From Saccharothrix sp. NRRL B-16314 (GTDB lineage: Bacteria; Actinomycetota; Actinomycetes; Mycobacteriales; Pseudonocardiaceae), in assembly GCF_000716595.1 (NCBI RefSeq), contig NZ_JNXC01000020.1, positions 62,001 through 126,000 on the forward strand: a stretch of 64,000 nucleotides of DNA. The letters are read 5' to 3'. Both the position numbers and the translations under genes were made by a program. The notes under the pieces are model-generated. The model worked only from the letters and a program-made list of their open reading frames with translations, searched no databases and was not told the DNA's origin. Of the stretch, positions 19,913 to 27,867 are shown in pieces. The first letter of the stretch is position 1, and every line of letters starts with the position of its first letter.

Positions 19913-20362
19913 GTGCCCCGACTGCTGATCGTGCACCACACGCCGTCACCCGCCATGCAGGAGCTGTTCGAGGCGGTCGTCAGCGGTGCGACGGACCCTG
20001 AGATCGAGGGTGTCGAGGTAGTCCGCCGGCCCGCGTTGTCGGCGACCGCGTCCGACGTGCTGGAGGCCGACGGCTACCTGCTCGGCACGCCCGCCAACAT
20101 CGGCTACATCAGCGGGGCGTTGAAGCACTTCTTCGACACCATCTACTACCCCTGCCTCGACGCGACGCGCGGTCGGCCGTTCGGGGCTTACGTGCACGGG
20201 AACCTGGGCACCGAGGGTGCCCTGAAGGCGTTGCGTGACATCACGACCGGGCTGAAGTGGAAGCCCGTGGTGGAGCCGCTGTCGCTCACCGGGGCACCGG
20301 ACAGCGCGGCGCGGCAGCAGTGCTGGGAGTTGGGCGCCACCGTCGCGGCGTCCCTGATGTGA
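19913..20362 (+). CDS. flavodoxin-fold / NADPH-dependent FMN reductase-like protein
   Basis: 149 residues. The start VPRLLIVHHTPSPAMQELFEAV matches the first strand and phosphate-binding loop of the flavodoxin/WrbA-like fold (HTPSP here replacing the classical T/S-rich loop). The segment EADGYLLGTPANIGYISGALKHFFD is the characteristic FMN-contacting stretch, and YVHGNLGTEGAL is the third loop. Single-domain members reduce FMN or quinones or act as electron carriers. GTG at 19913 is chosen because homologous sequence begins there; a GTG at 19892 is possible. Not obviously in an operon; it converges on the aldo/keto reductases. Confidence 0.85.
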   Translation: MPRLLIVHHTPSPAMQELFEAVVSGATDPEIEGVEVVRRPALSATASDVLEADGYLLGTPANIGYISGALKHFFDTIYYPCLDATRGRPFGAYVHGNLGTEGALKALRDITTGLKWKPVVEPLSLTGAPDSAARQQCWELGATVAASLM

Positions 20363-20363
20363 G

Positions 20364-22362
<1,999 letters not shown>

Positions 22363-22366
<4 letters not shown>

Positions 22367-22746
22367 GCGGTGATCCCCTCGACGAAGGTGTGCTCGATCT
22401 GCTCGTAGTGCGAGATCTTGTACTCGAGCACTTCGAGGCACGACTGGAGTTCGGCGATGCGCTCGCGCACCGACGCCCGGTGCTCGAACAGGATCTGTTT
22501 GCGACGCCCGGCCGTGGCCGCGCCGCGGTGCCGGAGCTGCGCGTACTCGCGCATCATGCGAATGGGCATGCCGGTGGTGCGGAGGCGGGTCAGGAAGACC
22601 AGCCAGCCGAGGTCGTCGTCGCTGTAGTTGCGCCGCCCGCCGGAGTCCCGAGCGGGCGGGTCGACCAGGCCGATCCGTTCGTAGTAGCGCAGCGTGTCGA
22701 TCGACAACCCGCTGTGCTCGGCCGCTTGGGCGATCGAGTAAGTCAC
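22363..22746 (-). CDS. MerR-family transcriptional regulator
   Basis: 127 residues: winged-helix [27 protein letters not shown] (given here for orientation as residues 1-27, of which SIDTLRYYE is diagnostic), wing with [11 protein letters not shown], then the antiparallel dimerisation helix (about 75-120). There is no Cys cluster in the effector region, so it is not of the metal-sensing type; it is closer to the YfmP/NmlR-like regulators often found beside aldo/keto reductases or dehydrogenases. First gene of the merR-AKR-AKR operon; it starts with GTG 7 nt after a -10, hence leaderless. It almost certainly controls its own promoter at 22754-22784. Confidence 0.93.
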
Positions 22747-22753
22747 GCTGTCG

Positions 22754-22784
22754 ACGGTAGGAGCTGGAGTGCACTCCAGGTCAA
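22754..22784 (-). promoter_or_regulatory. MerR-type promoter with 19-bp spacer and operator
   Basis: On the minus strand TTGACC (22784-22779), a 19-bp spacer and TACCGT (22759-22754). The spacer holds the palindrome CTGGAGTGCACTCCAG, placed between -35 and -10 exactly as in MerR-family regulated promoters, where the activator untwists an over-long 19-bp spacer. The -10 ends 7 nt before the merR GTG, so the transcript is predicted to be leaderless. Confidence 0.85.
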
Positions 22785-22845
22785 CCCGATTCGCGCTACT
22801 CGGCCCGATTCGCGTCGGACGTCGTCCTCGGGGGTCGCCTCGGGG

Positions 22846-22944
22846 GTCGGCCGTGGGGCGTCGGCTGGGCGTCGGCCGTTGGCGTGGGTCGGCCGTGGGC
22901 GTCGGCCGTGGGCGTCGGCCGTGAGCGGGAGCGGCCGTGAGCGG
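22846..22944. repeat. GC-rich imperfect tandem repeat
   Basis: Several imperfect copies of a 13-bp unit TCGGCCGTGGGCG, best conserved in three consecutive copies around 22888-22926. It fills the gap between the merR promoter and the stop of the Doc-like gene. No spacers and no coding potential seen. Confidence 0.7.
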
Positions 22945-22946
22945 GG

Positions 22947-23330
22947 TCAGTCGTCCTTGGGCAGGCTCCAGGCCTCAAGGTGGGCGGCCATCCCGGACAC
23001 GTCCATCTGTTCCCGGCCCAGCGCTCGCACCAGGTCCAGGGCGTCGTCTTCCGCCGCGTCGATCCACCAGCCGTTGATGTCGCACAACGTCACTGCCGCG
23101 ACCCAGCCCAGCCGCCAGTTGCCCTCGGCCAGCGGGCGGGTGCGGACGATGGAGTCGAGCAGCGCGGAAGCTTTCAGCCAGAGCGTGTCGTAAGCCTCGA
23201 CCCCCAGCACGGTCGCCCGCGGGCGGTGGGCTGCGGAGTCGAGGAGACCTAAGTCGCGCACGACCAGATCCCCGCCCGTGACGGCGGTCGCCAGCACGAG
23301 CAAGTCACCGGCGTCGAGGTAGTTGACCAC
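22947..23330 (-). CDS. Doc (death-on-curing) family toxin-like protein with altered active site
   Basis: 127 residues from a GTG at 23330, the usual Doc length; YLDAGDLLVLA, RDLGLLDSA, RPRATVLG and GWVAAVTLCDINGWWID are family features. The Fic/Doc motif HxFx(D/E)GNxR reads RPLAEGNWR at 65-73: the catalytic His is Arg65 and the usual Lys after GN is Trp72, so protein-modifying activity is probably lost. The same frame stays open to an ATG at 23603, which sits 6 nt after a -10 element and a LexA box, so a 218-residue SOS-controlled form is possible. The upstream part lacks typical codon bias. The likely antitoxin (RHH, 23719-23925) is 388 bp upstream rather than overlapping, so the locus looks rearranged. 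Confidence 0.75.
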   Translation of the reverse strand: MVNYLDAGDLLVLATAVTGGDLVVRDLGLLDSAAHRPRATVLGVEAYDTLWLKASALLDSIVRTRPLAEGNWRLGWVAAVTLCDINGWWIDAAEDDALDLVRALGREQMDVSGMAAHLEAWSLPKDD

Positions 23331-23718
23331 TGCTTGACGCGCTCCCTGTCCTGAAGGGCCGGGACTCCGGTGCGGCCACGCCGCGTCCGGTATGCCTCCT
23401 GCGGCACCGCCCACCCCCTCAGGTCCGTATCGCCTCCCCGCCCGACGGGCGGCGAGGAACTTGTCGACCGCGTTGTGCACCGAGGCGCAACCTGGACGCA
23501 GTCTGATCTTCAACGGCGAACCATACCGGTGCGCTTCCGATCGGCGGGGACGTTCACAGAGGTGGCGCGGTGAACAACCGGCATGATCGCGGTTGAGCTG
23601 CATGGATGGATCTTATCGAACATCTGTTCGAACGGCGAGGGCGTTGGGGGTCGGTCACCCGAACGTGTGGCACGCGTCGCCGCCGGTGCGGGGTTCCGCA
23701 CTCGTCAGGCGGGTCGGA
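23331..23718. other. 388-bp gap inside a toxin-antitoxin-like locus
   Basis: Separates the RHH antitoxin-like gene from the Doc-like gene. Visible contents: a LexA box (23616-23631), a TAAGAT -10 on the minus strand (23615-23610), and an ATG at 23603 opening a frame continuous with the Doc-like gene. Codon third-position GC is low in the first half of that stretch. No other gene is convincing here; it may be a remnant of an insertion. Confidence 0.5.
23616..23631. promoter_or_regulatory. LexA (SOS) box
   Basis: TCGAACATCTGTTCGA is an exact match to the actinobacterial/mycobacterial LexA operator TCGAAC-N4-GTTCGA. On the minus strand it overlaps the upstream edge of a TAAGAT -10 element (23615-23610), which is followed after 6 nt by an ATG (23603). 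A repressor bound here would block that promoter until DNA damage. Confidence 0.85.
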
Positions 23719-23925
23719 TCAGGCGGAGCCCAGGCGGTCGAGCAGGCCCCGGTACTTGGGGAGCACGCGCCCGAGGACCTCGGACAGCTGCTCCTCCTTC
23801 TGCGACCTGGCCCACCGCTCGGCCAACGCCAAGCGCACGACCTCCTGCTTCGAACGCCCCTCGGCCGCGGCGAGTTCGTCGAGCCGCCGGTTCTCCTCTT
23901 CGCTCAGACGCAGAGTCATCGCCAT
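23719..23925 (-). CDS. ribbon-helix-helix (CopG-type) antitoxin-like protein
   Basis: 68 residues starting MAMTLRLSEEENRRLDELA: an N-terminal beta strand (MTLRLS) then two helices with GRSKQEVVRLAL, the RHH fold of small DNA-binding antitoxins, followed by a charged C-terminal helix (RGLLDRLGS) that would bind a toxin. RHH proteins of this type pair with Doc toxins in actinobacteria, normally overlapping them; here the Doc-like gene lies 388 bp downstream with a LexA box between. ATG at 23925; an ATG two codons later is possible. Confidence 0.8.
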   Translation of the reverse strand: MAMTLRLSEEENRRLDELAAAEGRSKQEVVRLALAERWARSQKEEQLSEVLGRVLPKYRGLLDRLGSA

Positions 23926-23988
23926 GGGAAAGGACGGTACCAACTTGATACCACGTTGACTAGACCACGTTTTATAACGCCGTTGCGA

Positions 23989-23994
23989 TACGAT
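23989..23994 (+). promoter_or_regulatory. -10 element of a leaderless tetR transcript
   Basis: TACGAT lies 6 nt before the GTG start at 24001. An imperfect inverted repeat around ACGCCGT (23974-23991 region, TATAACG...GCGATA) overlaps it and may be the autoregulatory operator. Confidence 0.5.
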
Positions 23995-24000
23995 GGGCGA

Positions 24001-24591
24001 GTGCCACGACCCAAGACCCACGACGACGCGCTCCGCGCCCGCCTGCTCGAGCGCGCAGGAGAATTGCTGTCCGCCGAAGGGCCAGGCGCTTTGAGCTTGC
24101 GCAGGCTCGCGGCGGATGTCAACACGTCGACAACCGCCGTCTACTCGCTGTTCGGCGGCAAGCCCGCACTGCTGAACTCCGTGTACGAAGAGGCGTTCCG
24201 CCGATTCGGTGAACGCCTCACCGCCGTGCCGCAGACCGGCGATCCGGTGGAGGACGTCGTCCAGTTGGGGTTGGCGTACCGGGAGAGCGCGCTCGCCGAC
24301 CCCCAGTTCTACCTGGTGATGTTCAGCAAGGTGCCGGACTTCGAGCCTTCGGAGGAGACCGAGGAGGCCGCCGTGCAGACGTTCCAGCCGGTGGTCCGCG
24401 ACGTCGGGCGCGCGGTCGAGTCCGGGGTGTTCGCGCAGGAGCCGCACGAGCGGATCGCGGTGGCGATGTGGGGCATGGTGCACGGCCTGGTGAGCCTGGA
24501 GCTCAACGGGAACCTGCCGCCGGGCGTCGAGATCGCTCCGGTCTACGAGCGCGCGCTGCGTGCGTTCGCGGACGGTTGGCGCCGGCGCTGA
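24001..24591 (+). CDS. TetR-family transcriptional regulator
   Basis: 196 residues. The N-terminal HTH (about 10-55) contains GPGALSLRRLAADVNTSTTA, then VYSLFGGKPALLNSVY, the standard TetR recognition region. The C-terminal ligand/dimer domain has DPQFYLVMFSKVPDF and WGMVHGLVSLEL, as in the TetR_C_13 (WHG) subgroup. Divergent from the RHH antitoxin gene (75-bp gap); regulated gene(s) not evident. GTG start with a leaderless -10 6 nt upstream. The longer open frame from 23593 overlaps the antitoxin gene and is not credible. Confidence 0.92.
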   Translation: MPRPKTHDDALRARLLERAGELLSAEGPGALSLRRLAADVNTSTTAVYSLFGGKPALLNSVYEEAFRRFGERLTAVPQTGDPVEDVVQLGLAYRESALADPQFYLVMFSKVPDFEPSEETEEAAVQTFQPVVRDVGRAVESGVFAQEPHERIAVAMWGMVHGLVSLELNGNLPPGVEIAPVYERALRAFADGWRRR

Positions 24592-24673
24592 ACGTGGCGG
24601 CGCTGAACGTGAAGGTGGGGCCCGAGGAGGTGGCCGCCGCGAAACCTCCCCGGACCCCGTGGACTGCCTGGTA

Positions 24674-25975
24674 TCAGGACAGTCCGCTGGTGAGCGCCTT
24701 GATCAGCTCGCCGTCGGCGGTGTCGCCGTCGAGCGACCAGATCATCGCGCCGCCAAGGCGCCGTTCGGCCACGTAACGGCCCTTGCGCTTCATCTCGACC
24801 GGGTCGTCCCAGGTCCAGAACGTCGTGCCGTCGAACAGCCACGCGTGTCCGGCCTTGGTGTCCCGGTACACGGTGAAGTTCGGCAGCTGCGCCTTGAGGA
24901 TCCGGTAGTCCTCGTACCCGGCCTCGTAGGTCGCGGGGGCGGGTCCGGTGGCGGGCTGGAACAGGCCCTGGTTCTCGTTGCGCACGCCGGTCCAGCCGCG
25001 GCTGTAGAACGGGACGCCCATGACGACCTTGTGCCTGGGCGCGCCCGACTTCAGGTAGTGGTCGATGGCCACCTGGGAGCTGAACGGCGGCGCGGTCGGG
25101 TCGGCCGCGGGCGTGCGGAGCGAGGACTGCTGGTTGGTCAGCGGGTCCCACGCGCCGTGGAAGTCGTAGCCCTGGATCGTGCCGAAGGTCAGCAGTTCGA
25201 AGACCCTGGCGACCTCGAAGCCGCGGTCCACCTGGCGCGGGTCGGCGGGCAGGAACGCAGTGAGGTCGTAGCGCTCGCCGGTCTGCCTGGTCAGCTTGCC
25301 GAGCTGCTTGCGGTACTCGACCAGCAGCGCGGTGAAGTTCTGCTTGTCCTCGGGGCGGACGACGTTGCCCGGGGCGGCTTCCGACGAGGGCCATTCCCAG
25401 TCGAGGTCGACGCCGTCGAACACGCCGGCCGCGGCACCCGGTGCGGCGTCGGGGAAGTTGCCCTTCAGCCACATGTCGAGGCACGAGGCGACGTGGGCGG
25501 CGCGGGACTCGGGTGTGAGGGCGGCGTTGGAGAAGTACTTGGAGCCGGTCCAGCCGCCGAGCGAGATGTTGACGCGCAGGTCGGGGTGCTCGGCCTTGAG
25601 CTGCTTGAGCTGGTTGAGGTTGCCGGAGAGCGGCTGGCCCGCGACGTCCGCGGTGCCGTCGACGCTCTGCTCGGCGGTGAACGGGCGCTGGTAGTCGGCC
25701 CACGGGTCGGCGCTGACGCACTTGCCGGACTCGTCCAGGAAGCCGAAGGCGTAGTTCAGGTGGGTGAGGCGGGGCGCGGTGCCGTTGGCCACGAGGTCTT
25801 TGACCAGGAAGTTGCGGCCGTAGCCGCTCCACTGCGTGTAGTACCCGACGGTCCGCGCCTTGTGGTGGCCGCCGCCGTGCCGGTCTTGCTCGCCTTGCGC
25901 GACGGCTTGCGGGGCGAGCGACACGGTCATCGCGGCGGCCAGGAAGGCCGGAAGCACCCATCTTCGACTCGACAT
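24674..25975 (-). CDS. secreted family 18 chitinase
   Basis: 433 residues with a Sec signal peptide (MSSRRWVLPAFLAAAMTVSLA, cleavage near AVA-QG), a His/Gly-rich linker and a GH18 TIM barrel. The catalytic signature FDGVDLDWEWP provides the acid/base Glu; NISLGGWTGSKYFS is the SxGG motif, and QGYDFHGAWD and MIWSLDGD are further barrel strands. The insertion domain is of chitinase A (subfamily A) type. No chitin-binding module is present. GGAGGAG precedes the ATG by about 4-5 nt. Two DasR-type sites upstream suggest control by N-acetylglucosamine metabolism, as for Streptomyces chitinases. Confidence 0.95.
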   Translation of the reverse strand: MSSRRWVLPAFLAAAMTVSLAPQAVAQGEQDRHGGGHHKARTVGYYTQWSGYGRNFLVKDLVANGTAPRLTHLNYAFGFLDESGKCVSADPWADYQRPFTAEQSVDGTADVAGQPLSGNLNQLKQLKAEHPDLRVNISLGGWTGSKYFSNAALTPESRAAHVASCLDMWLKGNFPDAAPGAAAGVFDGVDLDWEWPSSEAAPGNVVRPEDKQNFTALLVEYRKQLGKLTRQTGERYDLTAFLPADPRQVDRGFEVARVFELLTFGTIQGYDFHGAWDPLTNQQSSLRTPAADPTAPPFSSQVAIDHYLKSGAPRHKVVMGVPFYSRGWTGVRNENQGLFQPATGPAPATYEAGYEDYRILKAQLPNFTVYRDTKAGHAWLFDGTTFWTWDDPVEMKRKGRYVAERRLGGAMIWSLDGDTADGELIKALTSGLS

Positions 25976-26002
25976 GCTTCTCCTCCGGGCGGCGCTGCCT
26001 CT

Positions 26003-26016
26003 GTGGTCCAGACCAC
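26003..26016. promoter_or_regulatory. DasR-like (dre) site 1 upstream of chitinase
   Basis: GTGGTCCAGACCAC is a near-palindrome matching the DasR operator core TGGTCTAGACCA with one change, and the direct-repeat element known from Streptomyces chitinase promoters. It lies 28 bp upstream of the chitinase start. Confidence 0.7.
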
Positions 26017-26026
26017 GCTAACGACA

Positions 26027-26040
26027 AGGTCTAGACCACT
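26027..26040. promoter_or_regulatory. DasR-like (dre) site 2 upstream of chitinase
   Basis: AGGTCTAGACCACT contains the perfect palindrome GGTCTAGACC. Its centre is 23 bp (about two helical turns) from site 1, so two regulator dimers could bind the same DNA face. Confidence 0.72.
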
Positions 26041-26142
26041 TCTACCCCCGAACGGCCGAATCCGTTGATACGAATATTCCTCGCGTTGCTTGCAAACTTT
26101 TGCATGTGCGGGGTGAGGGGTGATCGCGCTAGCTTCGGTGCC

Positions 26143-26156
26143 ATTCAAGTTTGAAT
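26143..26156. promoter_or_regulatory. AT-rich inverted repeat upstream of the SDR gene
   Basis: ATTCAA-GT-TTGAAT, an AT-rich palindrome standing out in GC-rich DNA, 20 bp before the GTG at 26177. A plausible operator (HxlR/MarR-like size) for the SDR gene; the regulator is unknown. Confidence 0.45.
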
Positions 26157-26176
26157 ACGTTGATGAGGGGGAGCTT

Positions 26177-27016
26177 GTGACGATCCTGGTGACCGGGGCG
26201 ACCGGAACGGTCGGCGGCGCGGTCGTGCGGCAACTGGCGGCGGCGGGCGTGCCGGTGAAGGCGTTGACGCGGAACCCGGCGCGGGCCGTGCTGCCTGCCG
26301 GCGTGGAGGTGGTGGGAGGTGATCTGACGCGGCCGGGTGAGCTGCCGTTGGCGGGCGTGACGGCGGTGTTCCTGCTCGCGGCGATCGAGTCGGAGGACGC
26401 GGTGGCGCACGCGGAGGCGTTCCTGGGCAGTGCGCCGGACCTGCGGCGGGTGGTGTTCCTGTCGAGCAGTGCGGTGACCGTGAAGCGGCCGGGGAGCTAC
26501 GAGCTGCACCACGACGTGGAGCGGGTGATCGAGGAGTCCGGGGTGGAGTGGACCCACGTGCGGCCGGGTGAGTTCATGGCCAACAAGCTGATCTGGGCGC
26601 GGACGATCAAGGCGGAGAACGTGGTGCGGGCGCCGTTCCCGGAATCGGTGGGCGCGCCGGTGCACGAGGACGACGTGGCCGAGGTGGCGGTGCGCGCGTT
26701 GCTGCGCGACGGGCACGCCGGCAAGGCGTACACGTTGAGCGGTCCCGAGGCCTTGACGCACGTCGAACAGGTCGCGGCCATCGGCCGGGGGTTGGGCCGG
26801 CCCATCACGTTCGAACGCCTGACCTACGGCCAGGCACGCGCCACCCTCATCCGTGACGAAGGGCTGCCGTACGACGTGGCCGAGTACTTGCTCGGGTACA
26901 TGGCGCAGCACAACGAGGAACCGGCCTCCGTCACCCCGGACTTCACCGCCGTGACCGGCCACCCGGGCCGCACCCTCGCCACGTGGGCCGCCGACCACAC
27001 CGCCGACCTCACCTAA
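26177..27016 (+). CDS. NmrA-type atypical SDR, NAD(P)-binding
   Basis: 279 residues starting with TILVTGATGTVGGAVVRQLA, the glycine-rich dinucleotide-binding motif (TGATGxxG) of NmrA/QOR2-like atypical short-chain dehydrogenases. VFLSSSAV and the THVRPGEFMAN segment replace the classical Tyr-Lys catalytic site. Such proteins are NAD(P)H-dependent quinone or flavin-type reductases or redox sensors. GTG at 26177 follows GAGGGGGAG; the earlier frame start lacks a ribosome site. The gene ends 3 bp before the large 22-nt-unit repeat and converges on upp. Confidence 0.88.
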   Translation: MTILVTGATGTVGGAVVRQLAAAGVPVKALTRNPARAVLPAGVEVVGGDLTRPGELPLAGVTAVFLLAAIESEDAVAHAEAFLGSAPDLRRVVFLSSSAVTVKRPGSYELHHDVERVIEESGVEWTHVRPGEFMANKLIWARTIKAENVVRAPFPESVGAPVHEDDVAEVAVRALLRDGHAGKAYTLSGPEALTHVEQVAAIGRGLGRPITFERLTYGQARATLIRDEGLPYDVAEYLLGYMAQHNEEPASVTPDFTAVTGHPGRTLATWAADHTADLT

Positions 27017-27019
27017 CCG

Positions 27020-27203
27020 CGTGAGTCCTACGTTCAGAACACGAGAGTCGTACCTTCAGAACAACCGTGTCCTACGTTCAGGACACCCGAGTTCAACGCT
27101 CAGAACAAACGATCTTGTACTGAACGTTGAACTCGGGGGACGCGAACGTAGGACTCACGGGTCCTGAACGTAGGACTCACGGGGTCTGAACGTAGGACTC
27201 ACG
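27020..27203. repeat. large inverted-repeat array of 22-nt units (4 + 4)
   Basis: The right arm holds three exact direct copies of GAACGTAGGACTCACG at 27144, 27166 and 27188 (22-nt spacing), preceded by a diverged unit GAACGTTGAACTCGGGGG (27122). The left arm (27020-27108) holds the mirror image: CGTGAGTCCTACGTTC at 27020-27035, two diverged copies (to about 27084) and GAGTTCAACGCTCAG (27090-27104). The arms meet around 27110-27120. The whole block could fold into a stem of roughly 80 bp. It fills the gap between convergent SDR and upp genes and shares its core with the repeat at 219-278. Confidence 0.9.
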
Positions 27204-27211
27204 GGGTGGGG

Positions 27212-27838
27212 TTAGTGGACGGCGCCGTATTGGCGGTCGCCGGCGTCGCCCAGGCCGGGGACGATGAAGCCCGAGTCGTTCAGGCGTTCGTCGATGCTGG
27301 CGGTGAGCAGGCGGACGGGCAGGCCGGAGTCCTCCAGGTACTTGATGCCCTCGGGCGCGGCCAGGGCGCAGATCGCCGTCACGTCGGTCGCGCCGCGATC
27401 GGTGAGCAGGCGGATCGTGTACGCCATGGAACCGCCGGTGGCGAGCATCGGGTCCAGCACGAACACCGGACGGCCGGCCAGCGACTCGGGCAGCGACTCC
27501 ATGTACGGCGTCGGCTGGAGGGTTTCCTCGTCCCGCGCCAACCCGACGAACCCCATCTGCGCGTCGGGGATCAGCTTGTGCGCCTGGTCCGCCATGCCGA
27601 GACCGGCGCGCAGCACGGGCACCAGCAGCGGCGGGTTGGCCAAGCGGTAGCCGGTGGTCCGGGCGACGGGCGTGTGCACCCGCTCCTCGGCCACCGGCAG
27701 GTCGCGCGTGGCCTCGTACACGAGCATCACGGTGAGCTCGTGCAACGCGGCGCGGAACGCCGCGTTGTCCGTGCGGGCGTCGCGCATGGTGGTCAGCCGC
27801 GCCCTGGCAAGTGGGTGATCGACAACGAGGACGTCCAT
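27212..27838 (-). CDS. upp: uracil phosphoribosyltransferase
   Basis: Salvages uracil to UMP with PRPP. 208 residues: [12 protein letters not shown] (dimer/GTP region), the PRPP loop [14 protein letters not shown], and the uracil-binding C-terminus [16 protein letters not shown]. Length and motifs are canonical. ATG at 27838 lies 6 nt after a TACTGT -10 (27850-27845), so leaderless. In M. tuberculosis upp (Rv3309c) directly follows pmmB; here about 7.7 kb of accessory genes separate them. Confidence 0.97.
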   Translation of the reverse strand: MDVLVVDHPLARARLTTMRDARTDNAAFRAALHELTVMLVYEATRDLPVAEERVHTPVARTTGYRLANPPLLVPVLRAGLGMADQAHKLIPDAQMGFVGLARDEETLQPTPYMESLPESLAGRPVFVLDPMLATGGSMAYTIRLLTDRGATDVTAICALAAPEGIKYLEDSGLPVRLLTASIDERLNDSGFIVPGLGDAGDRQYGAVH

Positions 27839-27867
27839 GGTCGAACAGTATGTGGTACGTGTAGCCG
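27839..27867. promoter_or_regulatory. 29-bp divergent promoter region, upp / NACHT-WD40 gene
   Basis: The start codons of upp and of the 1,759-residue protein gene are only 29 bp apart. The minus-strand -10 for upp (TACTGT, 27850-27845) is clear; for the plus-strand gene only TACGTG (27856-27861) 6 nt before the ATG is seen, and no Shine-Dalgarno. Both messages are probably leaderless, and the plus-strand promoter must reach into upp. Confidence 0.45.

Noticed and set aside
22846..22944. Tandem GC repeat as a CRISPR array
   Set aside because: Units are contiguous and imperfect with no spacers.
23955..23968. DasR-like site GTTGACTAGACCAC between the RHH and TetR genes
   Set aside because: Only the right half matches the dre consensus; the left half has several mismatches.
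27020..27203. 22-nt repeat block as a CRISPR array
   Set aside because: Units abut each other, occur in both orientations and have no unique spacers; no cas genes.
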